From Proteobacteria bacterium UBA1844 (GTDB taxonomy: Bacteria > Pseudomonadota > Gammaproteobacteria > Steroidobacterales > Woeseiaceae): 20,841 nucleotides of DNA. Where the stretch lies: assembly GCA_002338615.1 (NCBI GenBank), contig DDIS01000102.1, forward strand, positions 1 through 20,841, read 5' to 3'. The notes under the pieces were generated by a model, which worked only from the letters and a program-made list of their open reading frames with translations, was not told the origin of the DNA and did not search any database. The position numbers were made by a program, and so were the translations under genes. This document shows positions 1 through 6,865 of the stretch, one piece after another (positions within the stretch are counted from its first letter, which is position 1; each line of letters opens with the position of its first letter).

Positions 1-2
1 AT

Positions 3-69
3 CGGATCGCGGCGGGACGCCGCTCCTACGGTCAGACTGATTGTAGGAGCGGCATCTTGCCGCGATCCG
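3..69. repeat. REP doublet (REPIN-like inverted repeat)
   Basis: Two 27-nt arms (3-29 and 43-69) are inverted copies matching at 24 of 27 positions, separated by a 13-nt loop. Each arm carries the GTAGGAGCGGC head and a GCCGCGATC tail. The three mismatches are in the middle (GGGAC in one arm against AAGAT in the reverse complement of the other). This is the architecture of REP doublets mobilised by RAYT transposases in gammaproteobacteria; no RAYT gene is in this window. The right arm ends 13 nt before the ATG of the next gene. Confidence 0.8.
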
Positions 70-70
70 T

Positions 71-76
71 TATACT
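71..76 (+). promoter_or_regulatory. possible -10 box for phhB, leaderless arrangement
   Basis: TATACT ends 6 nt before the ATG at 83, so a transcript started by it would begin at or next to the start codon. There is no Shine-Dalgarno sequence before that ATG, which fits a leaderless mRNA. No -35 hexamer is visible at 17 bp, where the REP arm lies. The call rests on spacing only. Confidence 0.3.
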
Positions 77-82
77 ACGCGG

Positions 83-445
83 ATGAATAGTGATCTTGCC
101 GAGCGACATTGCAAACCTTGCGAGGGCGGCGTTCCGCCCTTGACTCGCAGCCAGTCCGAAATGTTACTGAAAGGACTGCATGCGGAATGGTTGATAAGCG
201 ACGACGGTCTTAGCATCGCCAGAAATTTTGCGTTTCCCGCTTACAGCCGCACGCTCGGATTTGCGAACGCGGTCGCCTGGATCGCTATTTCCGAAGGTCA
301 TCACCCGGTGTTGACCGTGTCCTATGGACACTGCCATGTCAGCTGGACGACGCACGCAGTGAACGGCTTATCTGACAACGACTTCATTTGCGCGGCGAAA
401 GTCGATCGCCTGTTGAGCCCGGGCCAGCCAGGAAGCAGCCGTTGA
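83..445 (+). CDS. phhB: pterin-4a-carbinolamine dehydratase
   Basis: This 120-residue protein matches the PCD/DCoH family in length and motif. Family function: it dehydrates 4a-hydroxytetrahydropterin after aromatic amino acid hydroxylation, recycling the pterin cofactor in the cytoplasm. Visible signature: EGHHP (His73, His74), Tyr81, then THAVNGLSDND with His91. The 18-residue spacing from the first His to the last matches the three active-site histidines of the family. The N-terminus (HCKPCEGGVPPLT) is also typical, which supports the ATG at 83. No phenylalanine hydroxylase gene is in the window, so its hydroxylase partner is unseen. The stop TGA overlaps the TTG start of the dehydratase downstream, so the two are probably translated from one mRNA. 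Confidence 0.9.
   Translation: MNSDLAERHCKPCEGGVPPLTRSQSEMLLKGLHAEWLISDDGLSIARNFAFPAYSRTLGFANAVAWIAISEGHHPVLTVSYGHCHVSWTTHAVNGLSDNDFICAAKVDRLLSPGQPGSSR
430..435 (+). promoter_or_regulatory. Shine-Dalgarno fixing the dehydratase start
   Basis: AGGAAG lies 6 nt before the TTG at 442, inside the end of phhB. It favours that TTG over the in-frame ATG at 388. Starting at 388 would add 18 residues (MRGESRSPV...) that do not resemble the family N-terminus. Confidence 0.6.
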
Positions 446-1416
446 TCGACATTGCAGATATCGAAGACGCGGCGCGACGACTCCGCGGCATCGCGATTGA
501 AACGCCGCTTATTGAAAATTACCTGCTCAACGAGGTCGCGGGCGGCAGGGTCCTGTTAAAAGCGGAGTGCTTGCAACGCACCGGTTCATTCAAAATTCGC
601 GGCGCGTATAACCTGATGAGCCGGCTGAGCAAGTCGGAAGCGAGCCGCGGTGTGGTTGCCTGGTCGTCCGGTAACCATGCGCAGGGCGTGGCAGAGGCAG
701 CGCGGCTGCTCAACATGCAGGCCGCTATCGTGATGCCCGAGGATGCGCCGCAGGCAAAAATTGACAATACGAAACGACTTGGCGGCGAAGTGATTTTGTA
801 CGACCGCTATACCGGCGACCGGGAAAAAATTGCAAGAGCGTTGGCGGCTGAGCGCGGTGTGGCGATCGTGCCATCGTATGATCACAATCACATCATCGCG
901 GGCCAGGGGACTATGGGGCTCGAAGTTGCGGAGCAAATGCGCGGACTGGATATCCGGCCCGACCAGGTGCTGATTTGTTGCGGCGGTGGCGGGCTCACCT
1001 CGGGGTCGGCGGTCGCCTTGCATGCACGTATCCCTGGCGTACAGGTAGTTGCGGTAGAGCCGGCCGAATTTGACGATACAGCGCGCTCCTTCGCCTCGGG
1101 CAAGCGCGAAGCCATACGTGGCAGTGCGCGTTCAATTTGTGATGCGCTGCAAACGCCGATGCCCGGCGAACTGACGTTTGCAATAAATCAATCGCTCGGC
1201 GTGACGGCGGCGCTCGTTTCGGACGATGAGGTTGCTCACGCGATGCGCTTCGCTTTTCGCGAGTTGAAACTGGTGGTTGAGCCCGGCGGAGCGGTTGCAT
1301 TGGCGGCCGTACTTGCCGGCAAAGTGGCTACGCGCGAGCGCACGACAGTCGCCGTTTTAAGCGGTGGAAATGTCGACGCACAATTGTTTGCCCGGATACA
1401 GTCCGTGCCGGACTAA
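442..1416 (+). CDS. PLP-dependent threonine/serine dehydratase, short form
   Basis: A fold-type II PLP enzyme of the threonine dehydratase/serine racemase family. From the TTG start it is 324 residues, the usual length of forms that lack the C-terminal ACT-like regulatory domain of biosynthetic IlvA. Motifs: TGSFKIRGA with the PLP lysine Lys51, SSGNHAQGVA (phosphate/substrate loop), the glycine-rich CGGGGLTSG phosphate cup, and a late LSGGNVD. Likely reaction: threonine to 2-oxobutanoate or serine to pyruvate plus ammonia. The MPEDAPQAKIDNTKRLGGEV stretch also suits threo-3-hydroxyaspartate ammonia-lyases of the same family, so the substrate is not fixed. The TTGA overlap with phhB implies translational coupling. 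With acetolactate synthase nearby it could feed isoleucine synthesis, but without feedback control. Confidence 0.88.
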   Translation: MIDIADIEDAARRLRGIAIETPLIENYLLNEVAGGRVLLKAECLQRTGSFKIRGAYNLMSRLSKSEASRGVVAWSSGNHAQGVAEAARLLNMQAAIVMPEDAPQAKIDNTKRLGGEVILYDRYTGDREKIARALAAERGVAIVPSYDHNHIIAGQGTMGLEVAEQMRGLDIRPDQVLICCGGGGLTSGSAVALHARIPGVQVVAVEPAEFDDTARSFASGKREAIRGSARSICDALQTPMPGELTFAINQSLGVTAALVSDDEVAHAMRFAFRELKLVVEPGGAVALAAVLAGKVATRERTTVAVLSGGNVDAQLFARIQSVPD

Positions 1417-1431
1417 ACTATTGCATAAGTC

Positions 1432-1456
1432 GTAGGAGGGGCTTCCAGCCGCGATC
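1432..1456 (+). repeat. single REP-like copy
   Basis: GTAGGAG followed by GGGCTTCCAGCC and GCGATC is a diverged copy of the REP at 43-67. It lies 15 nt after the dehydratase stop. Together with the doublet at 3-69 it brackets the phhB-dehydratase pair. Confidence 0.6.
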
Positions 1457-1460
1457 GCGG

Positions 1461-1520
1461 CCTGACCAGGCACACAGAATCAGCACCCTGGCGCGGCAGG
1501 GTGCCGCTTTTGAGGTCAGG
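1461..1520. terminator. nested inverted repeat, possible terminator
   Basis: The outer arms are CCTGACC (1461-1467) and GGTCAGG (1514-1520). The inner perfect 8-bp stem is GCACCCTG (1483-1490) and CAGGGTGC (1497-1504), with loop GCGCGG and then CGCTTTTG. The inner hairpin could end the phhB-dehydratase transcript, although the T-run is only four long. The whole could equally be part of the REP-associated repeat. Otherwise I see nothing in the gap 1417-1581. Confidence 0.45.
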
Positions 1521-1581
1521 AAAGTAATCCTGCAATAAGCTGTCTTGATGTCCTGGATGCTACAGGTTACTCGGGTTCGCG

Positions 1582-2349
1582 CTATATCGAGCCGAAGTGG
1601 GGCTTGCGCATTAATGGCAGGCCAAAGCGCGGTTTGTGCGCTATATCGGTCAGTTCCAGCGCGCTGCGGCGCCGATCTTCCCAGCCATCCAGCCAGTTGA
1701 CGATACGGTCGATCTGTTCAACATCGACGCGCGCTTTCGATGGCTGCATTTCGTGCACACCGATGCCGTGCTCGGCGGAATGCACGTAGTTCTGACTGTC
1801 GCGCAAAACGGCGATGATCGGAATACCGAGTGAGTCGAGGAAACGCATAAGTTTCGCAAAGCTCTTGGTGTTTTTGCGCGTGCGATTCGCTACGACCGCG
1901 AGCTTGCGTTCGCTGCGATCGATCTTCGCGACCAGCAACAGATCTGCAATGCATCTTGAAGCGGCGTGAATATCCATCAGCGATGGCAACACCGGGATCA
2001 GGATACTCGAGGAATCGCGTGTTAGCTCGCGCAGGTCATCGTGCGACAGACCAGCGGGTGAATCTATAACGAGTGTCTGGCTGTCGTTGGGTACACGAAG
2101 CTGCCAACTGCGCGTTGCCTGCATCGAGTTCTTGTAGGCGGCGATGCCATGAATGGTGGGGAGATCCGCGGGTCGCCGGCCGAGCCAGGCCATTGTCGAG
2201 CCTTGCGGATCGTAGTCCATGATGGCGGTATTGCTGCCGCGTCTTGCGTAGCAGGCGGCGACGTTAGTCGCGAGAGTCGATTTTCCGCAGCCACCCTTGG
2301 GATTCAGGATGACAATCCGATTCCGGTTTCCATTGTGTCGTGTATTCAC
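1582..2349 (-). CDS. orphan ParA/MinD-type ATPase
   Basis: A deviant Walker A ATPase of the ParA superfamily, 255 residues from a GTG start at 2349. RIVILNPKGGCGKST contains the signature Lys18 and P-loop Lys23; TAIMDYDPQGS gives the switch I region with Asp45; TLVIDSPAG gives Walker B with Asp96. There is no N-terminal helix-turn-helix domain, and no ParB gene or parS site is visible, so it does not look like a standard chromosome-partition ParA. The open frame continues upstream, but residues there are low in family likeness and lie out of frame over the hydrolase gene, so I start just before the Walker A motif. It is 142 nt downstream of the DUF900-like hydrolase on the same strand and may be co-transcribed. 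Its cargo is unknown. Confidence 0.85.
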   Translation of the reverse strand: MNTRHNGNRNRIVILNPKGGCGKSTLATNVAACYARRGSNTAIMDYDPQGSTMAWLGRRPADLPTIHGIAAYKNSMQATRSWQLRVPNDSQTLVIDSPAGLSHDDLRELTRDSSSILIPVLPSLMDIHAASRCIADLLLVAKIDRSERKLAVVANRTRKNTKSFAKLMRFLDSLGIPIIAVLRDSQNYVHSAEHGIGVHEMQPSKARVDVEQIDRIVNWLDGWEDRRRSALELTDIAHKPRFGLPLMRKPHFGSI

Positions 2350-2491
2350 GATTTGACGCCAAGCGATGATAGTCAGAACATCCCTACTGTCGAGTAACGG
2401 CTTGCGGCTGTCTTTGAGCCAGTTCACATAATACGGATCCCGGGGGCGGCAGCGCAAAAAATTGTTCGCCACGCAGTGTCCCCTGCGCGCC

Positions 2492-3457
2492 TCAGGCCAA
2501 CAGTATCTGGCCTCGCTCGTTGCTGCGGCGCCTGGCGACCACCCGGCGATCGAGGTTGCCTGCCAGTGTCTGGACCAGGTCAGCGAGAAAAACAGGGTCT
2601 TCGAAATACCAGGCGTGACCGTTTTCGTGGGTGTCCTTTTTGGGGTCTTTTTTGGGGTCCAAATAGTGACGCTTGAAATAATCACCGCAGTTGACGTTGA
2701 CGGCCTTGTCGGGGGCGTCGTCGGGCAGGCCGCGACGGCCGGCGCGGGGCGCAACCCCGGCACGCTTGACGTCGGATAACTTGAGCACGGCGTCGTAGGG
2801 GTTCTGGTAGTTTGTGAGTCGCGTGCAATGCCGGTACAAGGACCGCGAACGCGCATCGCTGGCTGCCATGGAGCGACTCGAGACATCGGCACCGATCAGG
2901 CAGATTTGCGAGACATTCCAGTTACTCGCTGCAATTGCAGGGCGATCGTCGGCATCATCAAAAGCTTCCCGCAACACGTAGCAGCCCATCGAATGCGCGA
3001 TAACGTGCAGGTTGATCTCACAACCGCGAAAACGGGTCGCGGCAAGCAGCGCAATACCGTCGTCCACGAGCTTTAAGGCAGTTTTTTTCGCGTCGCTTCG
3101 GTCCTCGAGGTAGTTAATCGCCCGATCGTCGCTGGGCCAGTCAAAACTGACCAGGGTCCCGGCGAAGCCAGCGCCTCCCAGGTCGCGCTGCATTTGCCGG
3201 TGGCGGGCAATCACCTCAGGCGGCGAGGTGTTGTAACCGTGTATGAGCACGGCTATATCGCCGCAGCCCTTGCCCGTCAAGGGGTCTGTAGTGGTACGCG
3301 CGCGCTTCAGCAAACCTTCGACCCAGGTTTTTTGACCGATTGCCTGGCCGGGTGCCGGGTTTTCACCTGCCGGAACCAGCAAGAATCGCGTCGTTCCGGG
3401 ATTCTCGCCGAATTCACCGCGTTTCAGGTTGCGCACGCTGATGAGATAGTCAGCCAT
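2492..3457 (-). CDS. DUF900-type alpha/beta hydrolase
   Basis: A 321-residue alpha/beta hydrolase, most like the DUF900/COG4782 group of uncharacterised esterase-like proteins. Seen: the oxyanion-side motif LIHGYNTS (71-78), SFDWPS (104-109), and a nucleophile elbow AHSMG with Ser156 (Ala in place of the first Gly). The acid may be Asp191 in LIGAD, and the late HENGHAWYFEDP (His281) is the likely catalytic histidine. No signal peptide or membrane segment is seen, so it is probably cytoplasmic. Residues 268-275 (DPKKDPKK) are a small tandem repeat encoded by A-rich codons. The start has AAAGGA about 12 nt upstream in a duplicated leader. The substrate is unknown; it may share an operon with the ParA-like ATPase. 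Confidence 0.8.
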   Translation of the reverse strand: MADYLISVRNLKRGEFGENPGTTRFLLVPAGENPAPGQAIGQKTWVEGLLKRARTTTDPLTGKGCGDIAVLIHGYNTSPPEVIARHRQMQRDLGGAGFAGTLVSFDWPSDDRAINYLEDRSDAKKTALKLVDDGIALLAATRFRGCEINLHVIAHSMGCYVLREAFDDADDRPAIAASNWNVSQICLIGADVSSRSMAASDARSRSLYRHCTRLTNYQNPYDAVLKLSDVKRAGVAPRAGRRGLPDDAPDKAVNVNCGDYFKRHYLDPKKDPKKDTHENGHAWYFEDPVFLADLVQTLAGNLDRRVVARRRSNERGQILLA

Positions 3458-3523
3458 AACGGTGGGTGTCCTTTGTTTCGTTTCCTATAACGGTGGGTGT
3501 CCTTTGCGTCGTCCTTTGCGTCG
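3456..3523. repeat. duplicated leader and 12-bp tandem repeats
   Basis: ATAACGGTGGGTGTCCTTTG occurs exactly at 3456-3475 and 3487-3506, a period of 31. The unit GTCCTTTGCGTC then repeats in tandem from 3499, with a degenerate further copy (GTTGCCTTTGCTTCG). On the minus strand the inner copy carries the ribosome-binding region (AAAGGA) and the first bases of the hydrolase start. The outer copy carries the same sequence but runs into TATAGG rather than ATGG. Confidence 0.8.
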
Positions 3524-3767
3524 TTGCCTTTGCTTCGATCGCGGCGGCCAGCCTGTCGTGCGCCTCAGCTGCCGTGACTCAGGCTTCCATGCAGATTTGT
3601 GGTGAAAAAACAACATTAATTGACCAAGTGGTGTATTACAGCGTCCAGACATTTACATTTTTGTTGTAATCTCGCATCATGGATTCATTCTATCGGGTTG
3701 GCCCGATGGCGATGGCAAAGGAGCAACATAGCTTCGCCGACAATGAATACAGCATAAGGGAAACGAT
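3524..3767. other. intergenic leader before the TonB receptor
   Basis: The whole gap 3458-3767 is 310 nt, and its middle (3600-3670) is richer in A and T than the genes around it. Visible elements: ATTACA (3634-3639), TTTACA (3652-3657) and TGTAAT (3665-3670), which form loose inverted pairs; and a small hairpin TCGGG-TTGG-CCCGA (3693-3706) in the likely leader. TTGACC at 3620 resembles a -35 box, but no good -10 lies 16-18 bp after it. No convincing gene is present; an open frame at 3466-3669 is mostly repeat sequence. Confidence 0.5.
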
Positions 3768-6728
3768 ATGAGAGTCGAACTTTCTCGCGCAGCGATCCTG
3801 CGCATTGCCGCGGCGCCCATCGCGCTACTTCTGTTCGCAAGCCTGTCCGCGCCTCTTTACGCACAATCCCGGGTACAGGAACCAACGGCTGTGCCTGGCA
3901 GTGTCGCCGAGGTGAACGAGGACGATCTCCTCAAGGCGGCTGCCGAAGAGGGCGACAGGCCGGTCGACGAAGTTACGGTAACGGGCTCGCGGTTGAAACG
4001 AACCGAGTTCAGTTCGTCGGCGCCGGTTGAGATCATTACCAGTGAGCGTTCGCAGCTTGCTGGCCTGCTTGATGCGACCGATATCCTGCAAAGCACAACT
4101 GTGGCCTCTGGCCAGCAGATCGACGATTCATTCTCCGGGTTTGTGACGGACGGTGGCGCCGGCGCCAACTCGATTTCTCTGCGTGGCCTCGGTGCACAGC
4201 GCACACTTGTGCTGGTAAACGGAAAGCGCTGGGGACCGTCGGGTGTGCGCGGTTCGACGAACTCGGTTGACCTGACCGCCATTCCGACCTCAACCATCGC
4301 ACGTTATGAAATCTTGAAAGACGGCGCGTCCTCGGTTTACGGCGCAGACGCAGTTGCGGGCGTAGTCAATGCGATTACCAAGGAACGGCTCGACGGCAGC
4401 CGCTTGAATGGACAGGTGCGGGCCCTCGAGGATGGCGGTACCAGCTACAGCATCGACGGTGCATGGGGCCGGGTAGGTGATAACTGGTCATTCAGCGTTT
4501 CCGGCATTTATGGCAAGCAGGAACGCACTATTGCTAACGATTACAAATATTCGTCCTGTGATATTCAACCTCGTTCCGACGGCAGTCATCGTGATCCGGC
4601 AACCGGCGAGGAGCTCTGCTATGGATTCATTTACGGCCTCACCTCCGGGCCGTTCGGTTTTGCGCGCTACGAACCCAGTCTTTCGGATCCAAACGACACG
4701 ACCAATCCGTATTATGACCCCGACATTCAACCGTACGGTATCCCGTTCTACACGACCGTCGGTATCAATGATCTGCCTAACCAGGGTGGATTCTATCGTG
4801 ACACGCGGAACGGCACGGTCGCCGAAATAGTCCCCGAAGGCGACACCTATTCCGTGAACTCATTTGCCGACTACGACTTTTCCTTATTCGACCGGGACGC
4901 GACTGCATACTATGAGTTTTACTATAATCACCGCGAGACTGATGCCGTCGGTGGCTATCGTCAGTTTTTCCCGTTCGTGCCTGCAACTAACCCGACCAAC
5001 CCGTACGGTACCAACAGTCCACTCGCCGGCTTCGGTGGGTTTGCAGCGCTGGCCGTCCTGCCGTCCTATGACATCCAGAACCCGACCAACACGGTCGAGA
5101 TCGATCGTACCAATACCTTTATTGGCTTGCGCGGCGATATTTCCGCAAACTGGACCTACGATGCTTACGCGGGTTACAGCTGGTCGGATGGTACCTATGC
5201 GCAGTCCAACTGGCTGCAAGGCCAGGTAGACGCGTCGCTGGACTCGGAGTTGGTTGGTGGAAACCTCGTCTGCAGTGCGGCTTCGCTTGCGTTGTATCCG
5301 GATTGCATCGCCGGCAACCTGTTTACCCAGGACGCCTTACTGAACGGCGTATTGCCTGCAGATTACCTCGGCTTCATCAGCAAGCTCACCGAGGGCAGCA
5401 CGAAGTACACCAGCGCGCAGTTCTCAGGTTACGTGACCGGCCCCTTGTTCGAATTGCCGGCAGGTGAGGTTTCCGCTGTACTCGGTTACGAGGTTCGTCG
5501 TGAGGAAATCGACGACGTGCCGGATATCGAGGCGCAGAATGACAACCTGTGGGGGCGCACGTCCTCGGGTATTACGGCGGGCAGCGATGTCGTACGCGAG
5601 TTCTTCACAGAACTCGAAGTGCCGATACTGGCTGACCTGCCGGGCGCTGAGGAGCTGACGTTTAACGGCTCATGGCGCTATACCGACTACAATTCTTACG
5701 GTGATGACAACACCTACCGAGTATCGTTGAACTGGCAGGTAATTCCATCCTTGCGCCTGCGCGCGACCCAGGGCACCTCGTTCCGCGCACCGGACTTGTT
5801 CGAGCAGTTCCTCGACAGCCAGACTGGATTCCAGCCGGCGCTGGGCAACGATCCCTGTATCGACTACGGCACGAACTATGACCCGGCGACCAACGTGTAC
5901 CAGAATTGTGCCGCACAAGGCCTGGCACCAGACTTCGGTACAGGCGGCGCGCCGTCCATAAGGGCGGTCACCGGCGGCAACCCGGACCTGGTCGCCGAGA
6001 CGTCGGATGCGTTTACCTACGGTATTGTTGTACAGCCGGAATGGATCGGCCTGTCGCTCGCTGTCAGCTGGTTTGATATTGAGCTGGAGAATACCGTGGC
6101 GTCGCCCTCCGTTGGCTTCGTACTGGGTGACTGCTATACCTCGTCCAATTTTTCCAGCCCGTTTTGCCAACGCGTTGCGCCACGAGACAGCATGGGCTTC
6201 CTCACGGATGTAAATGCGTCACTACTGAACGTCGGCCTGCAGAAATCGCAGGGCTACGATATCGACGTTGTGTACGAGCATGAGTTTGCTTCGTTTGATT
6301 TCCGCATGGACCTGAGCGCGACGTATACGGATGAGCAGTCGCAGGATGTGCTCGGGGTTGTCAACGATTTTGAAGGCAAATGGGGCTTTCCCTACTGGGC
6401 ATCCGATGTGGATTTCCGTGCAGACTATCGTGACTGGACGTTCTTCTATCGCATCAGATGGATCGGCGCAACGGAGGAATTACCGGTGGATAATCATATT
6501 TGCGAGACGGACCCACAGACCTACCATACCGTTTCCGCGCGTTACACAGGGGCCACCTGGGAGGTTATCGGCACGGTTGGCAATCTGACCAACAAGAAAC
6601 CGCCGATCGTGTCTGATGGTTGCGGTTCGCAAAGTGCATCTCGCGTCTTCAACACGATTCCCGGCGCTGGCTACGAATTACTTGGGCGGAATTTCGTGGT
6701 GCAGATATCGAAAGGATTCGATTTCTAG
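3768..6728 (+). CDS. TonB-dependent outer-membrane receptor, large type
   Basis: This 986-residue receptor has a signal peptide with likely cleavage after LYA (residue 32), a TonB-box-like DEVTVTG (67-73), a plug domain (about 78-205, ending VNAITK) and a long beta barrel to a C-terminal Phe (GFDF), as barrels inserted by BamA require. The plug motifs ISLRGLGAQRTLVLVNGKR and LKDGASSVYGADAVAGVVN are typical of large receptors for peptides, glycans or other organic substrates rather than of classical siderophore receptors; this is an inference. Paired cysteines occur in predicted extracellular loops. AAGGG precedes the ATG by 8 nt. A strong terminator follows, so the peptidase downstream probably has its own promoter despite being a natural functional neighbour. 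Confidence 0.93.
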   Translation: MRVELSRAAILRIAAAPIALLLFASLSAPLYAQSRVQEPTAVPGSVAEVNEDDLLKAAAEEGDRPVDEVTVTGSRLKRTEFSSSAPVEIITSERSQLAGLLDATDILQSTTVASGQQIDDSFSGFVTDGGAGANSISLRGLGAQRTLVLVNGKRWGPSGVRGSTNSVDLTAIPTSTIARYEILKDGASSVYGADAVAGVVNAITKERLDGSRLNGQVRALEDGGTSYSIDGAWGRVGDNWSFSVSGIYGKQERTIANDYKYSSCDIQPRSDGSHRDPATGEELCYGFIYGLTSGPFGFARYEPSLSDPNDTTNPYYDPDIQPYGIPFYTTVGINDLPNQGGFYRDTRNGTVAEIVPEGDTYSVNSFADYDFSLFDRDATAYYEFYYNHRETDAVGGYRQFFPFVPATNPTNPYGTNSPLAGFGGFAALAVLPSYDIQNPTNTVEIDRTNTFIGLRGDISANWTYDAYAGYSWSDGTYAQSNWLQGQVDASLDSELVGGNLVCSAASLALYPDCIAGNLFTQDALLNGVLPADYLGFISKLTEGSTKYTSAQFSGYVTGPLFELPAGEVSAVLGYEVRREEIDDVPDIEAQNDNLWGRTSSGITAGSDVVREFFTELEVPILADLPGAEELTFNGSWRYTDYNSYGDDNTYRVSLNWQVIPSLRLRATQGTSFRAPDLFEQFLDSQTGFQPALGNDPCIDYGTNYDPATNVYQNCAAQGLAPDFGTGGAPSIRAVTGGNPDLVAETSDAFTYGIVVQPEWIGLSLAVSWFDIELENTVASPSVGFVLGDCYTSSNFSSPFCQRVAPRDSMGFLTDVNASLLNVGLQKSQGYDIDVVYEHEFASFDFRMDLSATYTDEQSQDVLGVVNDFEGKWGFPYWASDVDFRADYRDWTFFYRIRWIGATEELPVDNHICETDPQTYHTVSARYTGATWEVIGTVGNLTNKKPPIVSDGCGSQSASRVFNTIPGAGYELLGRNFVVQISKGFDF

Positions 6729-6743
6729 TAGCGCTTTGGCACA

Positions 6744-6787
6744 CAAAAAATGCGGGGTGCGCTGATCTGGCTCGCCCCGTTTTTTTT
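6744..6787 (+). terminator. rho-independent terminator after the TonB receptor
   Basis: A hairpin with CGGGG (6753-6757) pairing CCCCG (6775-6779), extended by imperfect pairs, is followed by a run of eight T (6780-6787). An A-run precedes it (6744-6750), so it may act in both directions. It begins 16 nt after the receptor stop. Confidence 0.85.
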
Positions 6788-6865
6788 GCAGCCGAATCGA
6801 CCGCTACGCGACACGCAAGCATTGTTGCGCTACTATTTTCCTGCTACGCAAGAGATGGTGTTTAT

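Noticed and set aside
2350..2892. Upstream extension of the ParA-like frame to 436 residues
   Set aside because: The added part overlaps the hydrolase gene in another frame and reads as low-complexity shadow sequence; the family begins just before the Walker A motif.
3466..3669. Open frame of 67 residues with a hydrophobic stretch
   Set aside because: It is built largely from the duplicated leader repeats, has no Shine-Dalgarno, and matches no family I know.
6620..6865. N-terminal extension of the S9 peptidase frame
   Set aside because: It runs through the end of the TonB receptor and its terminator, and would place the signal peptide inside the protein.
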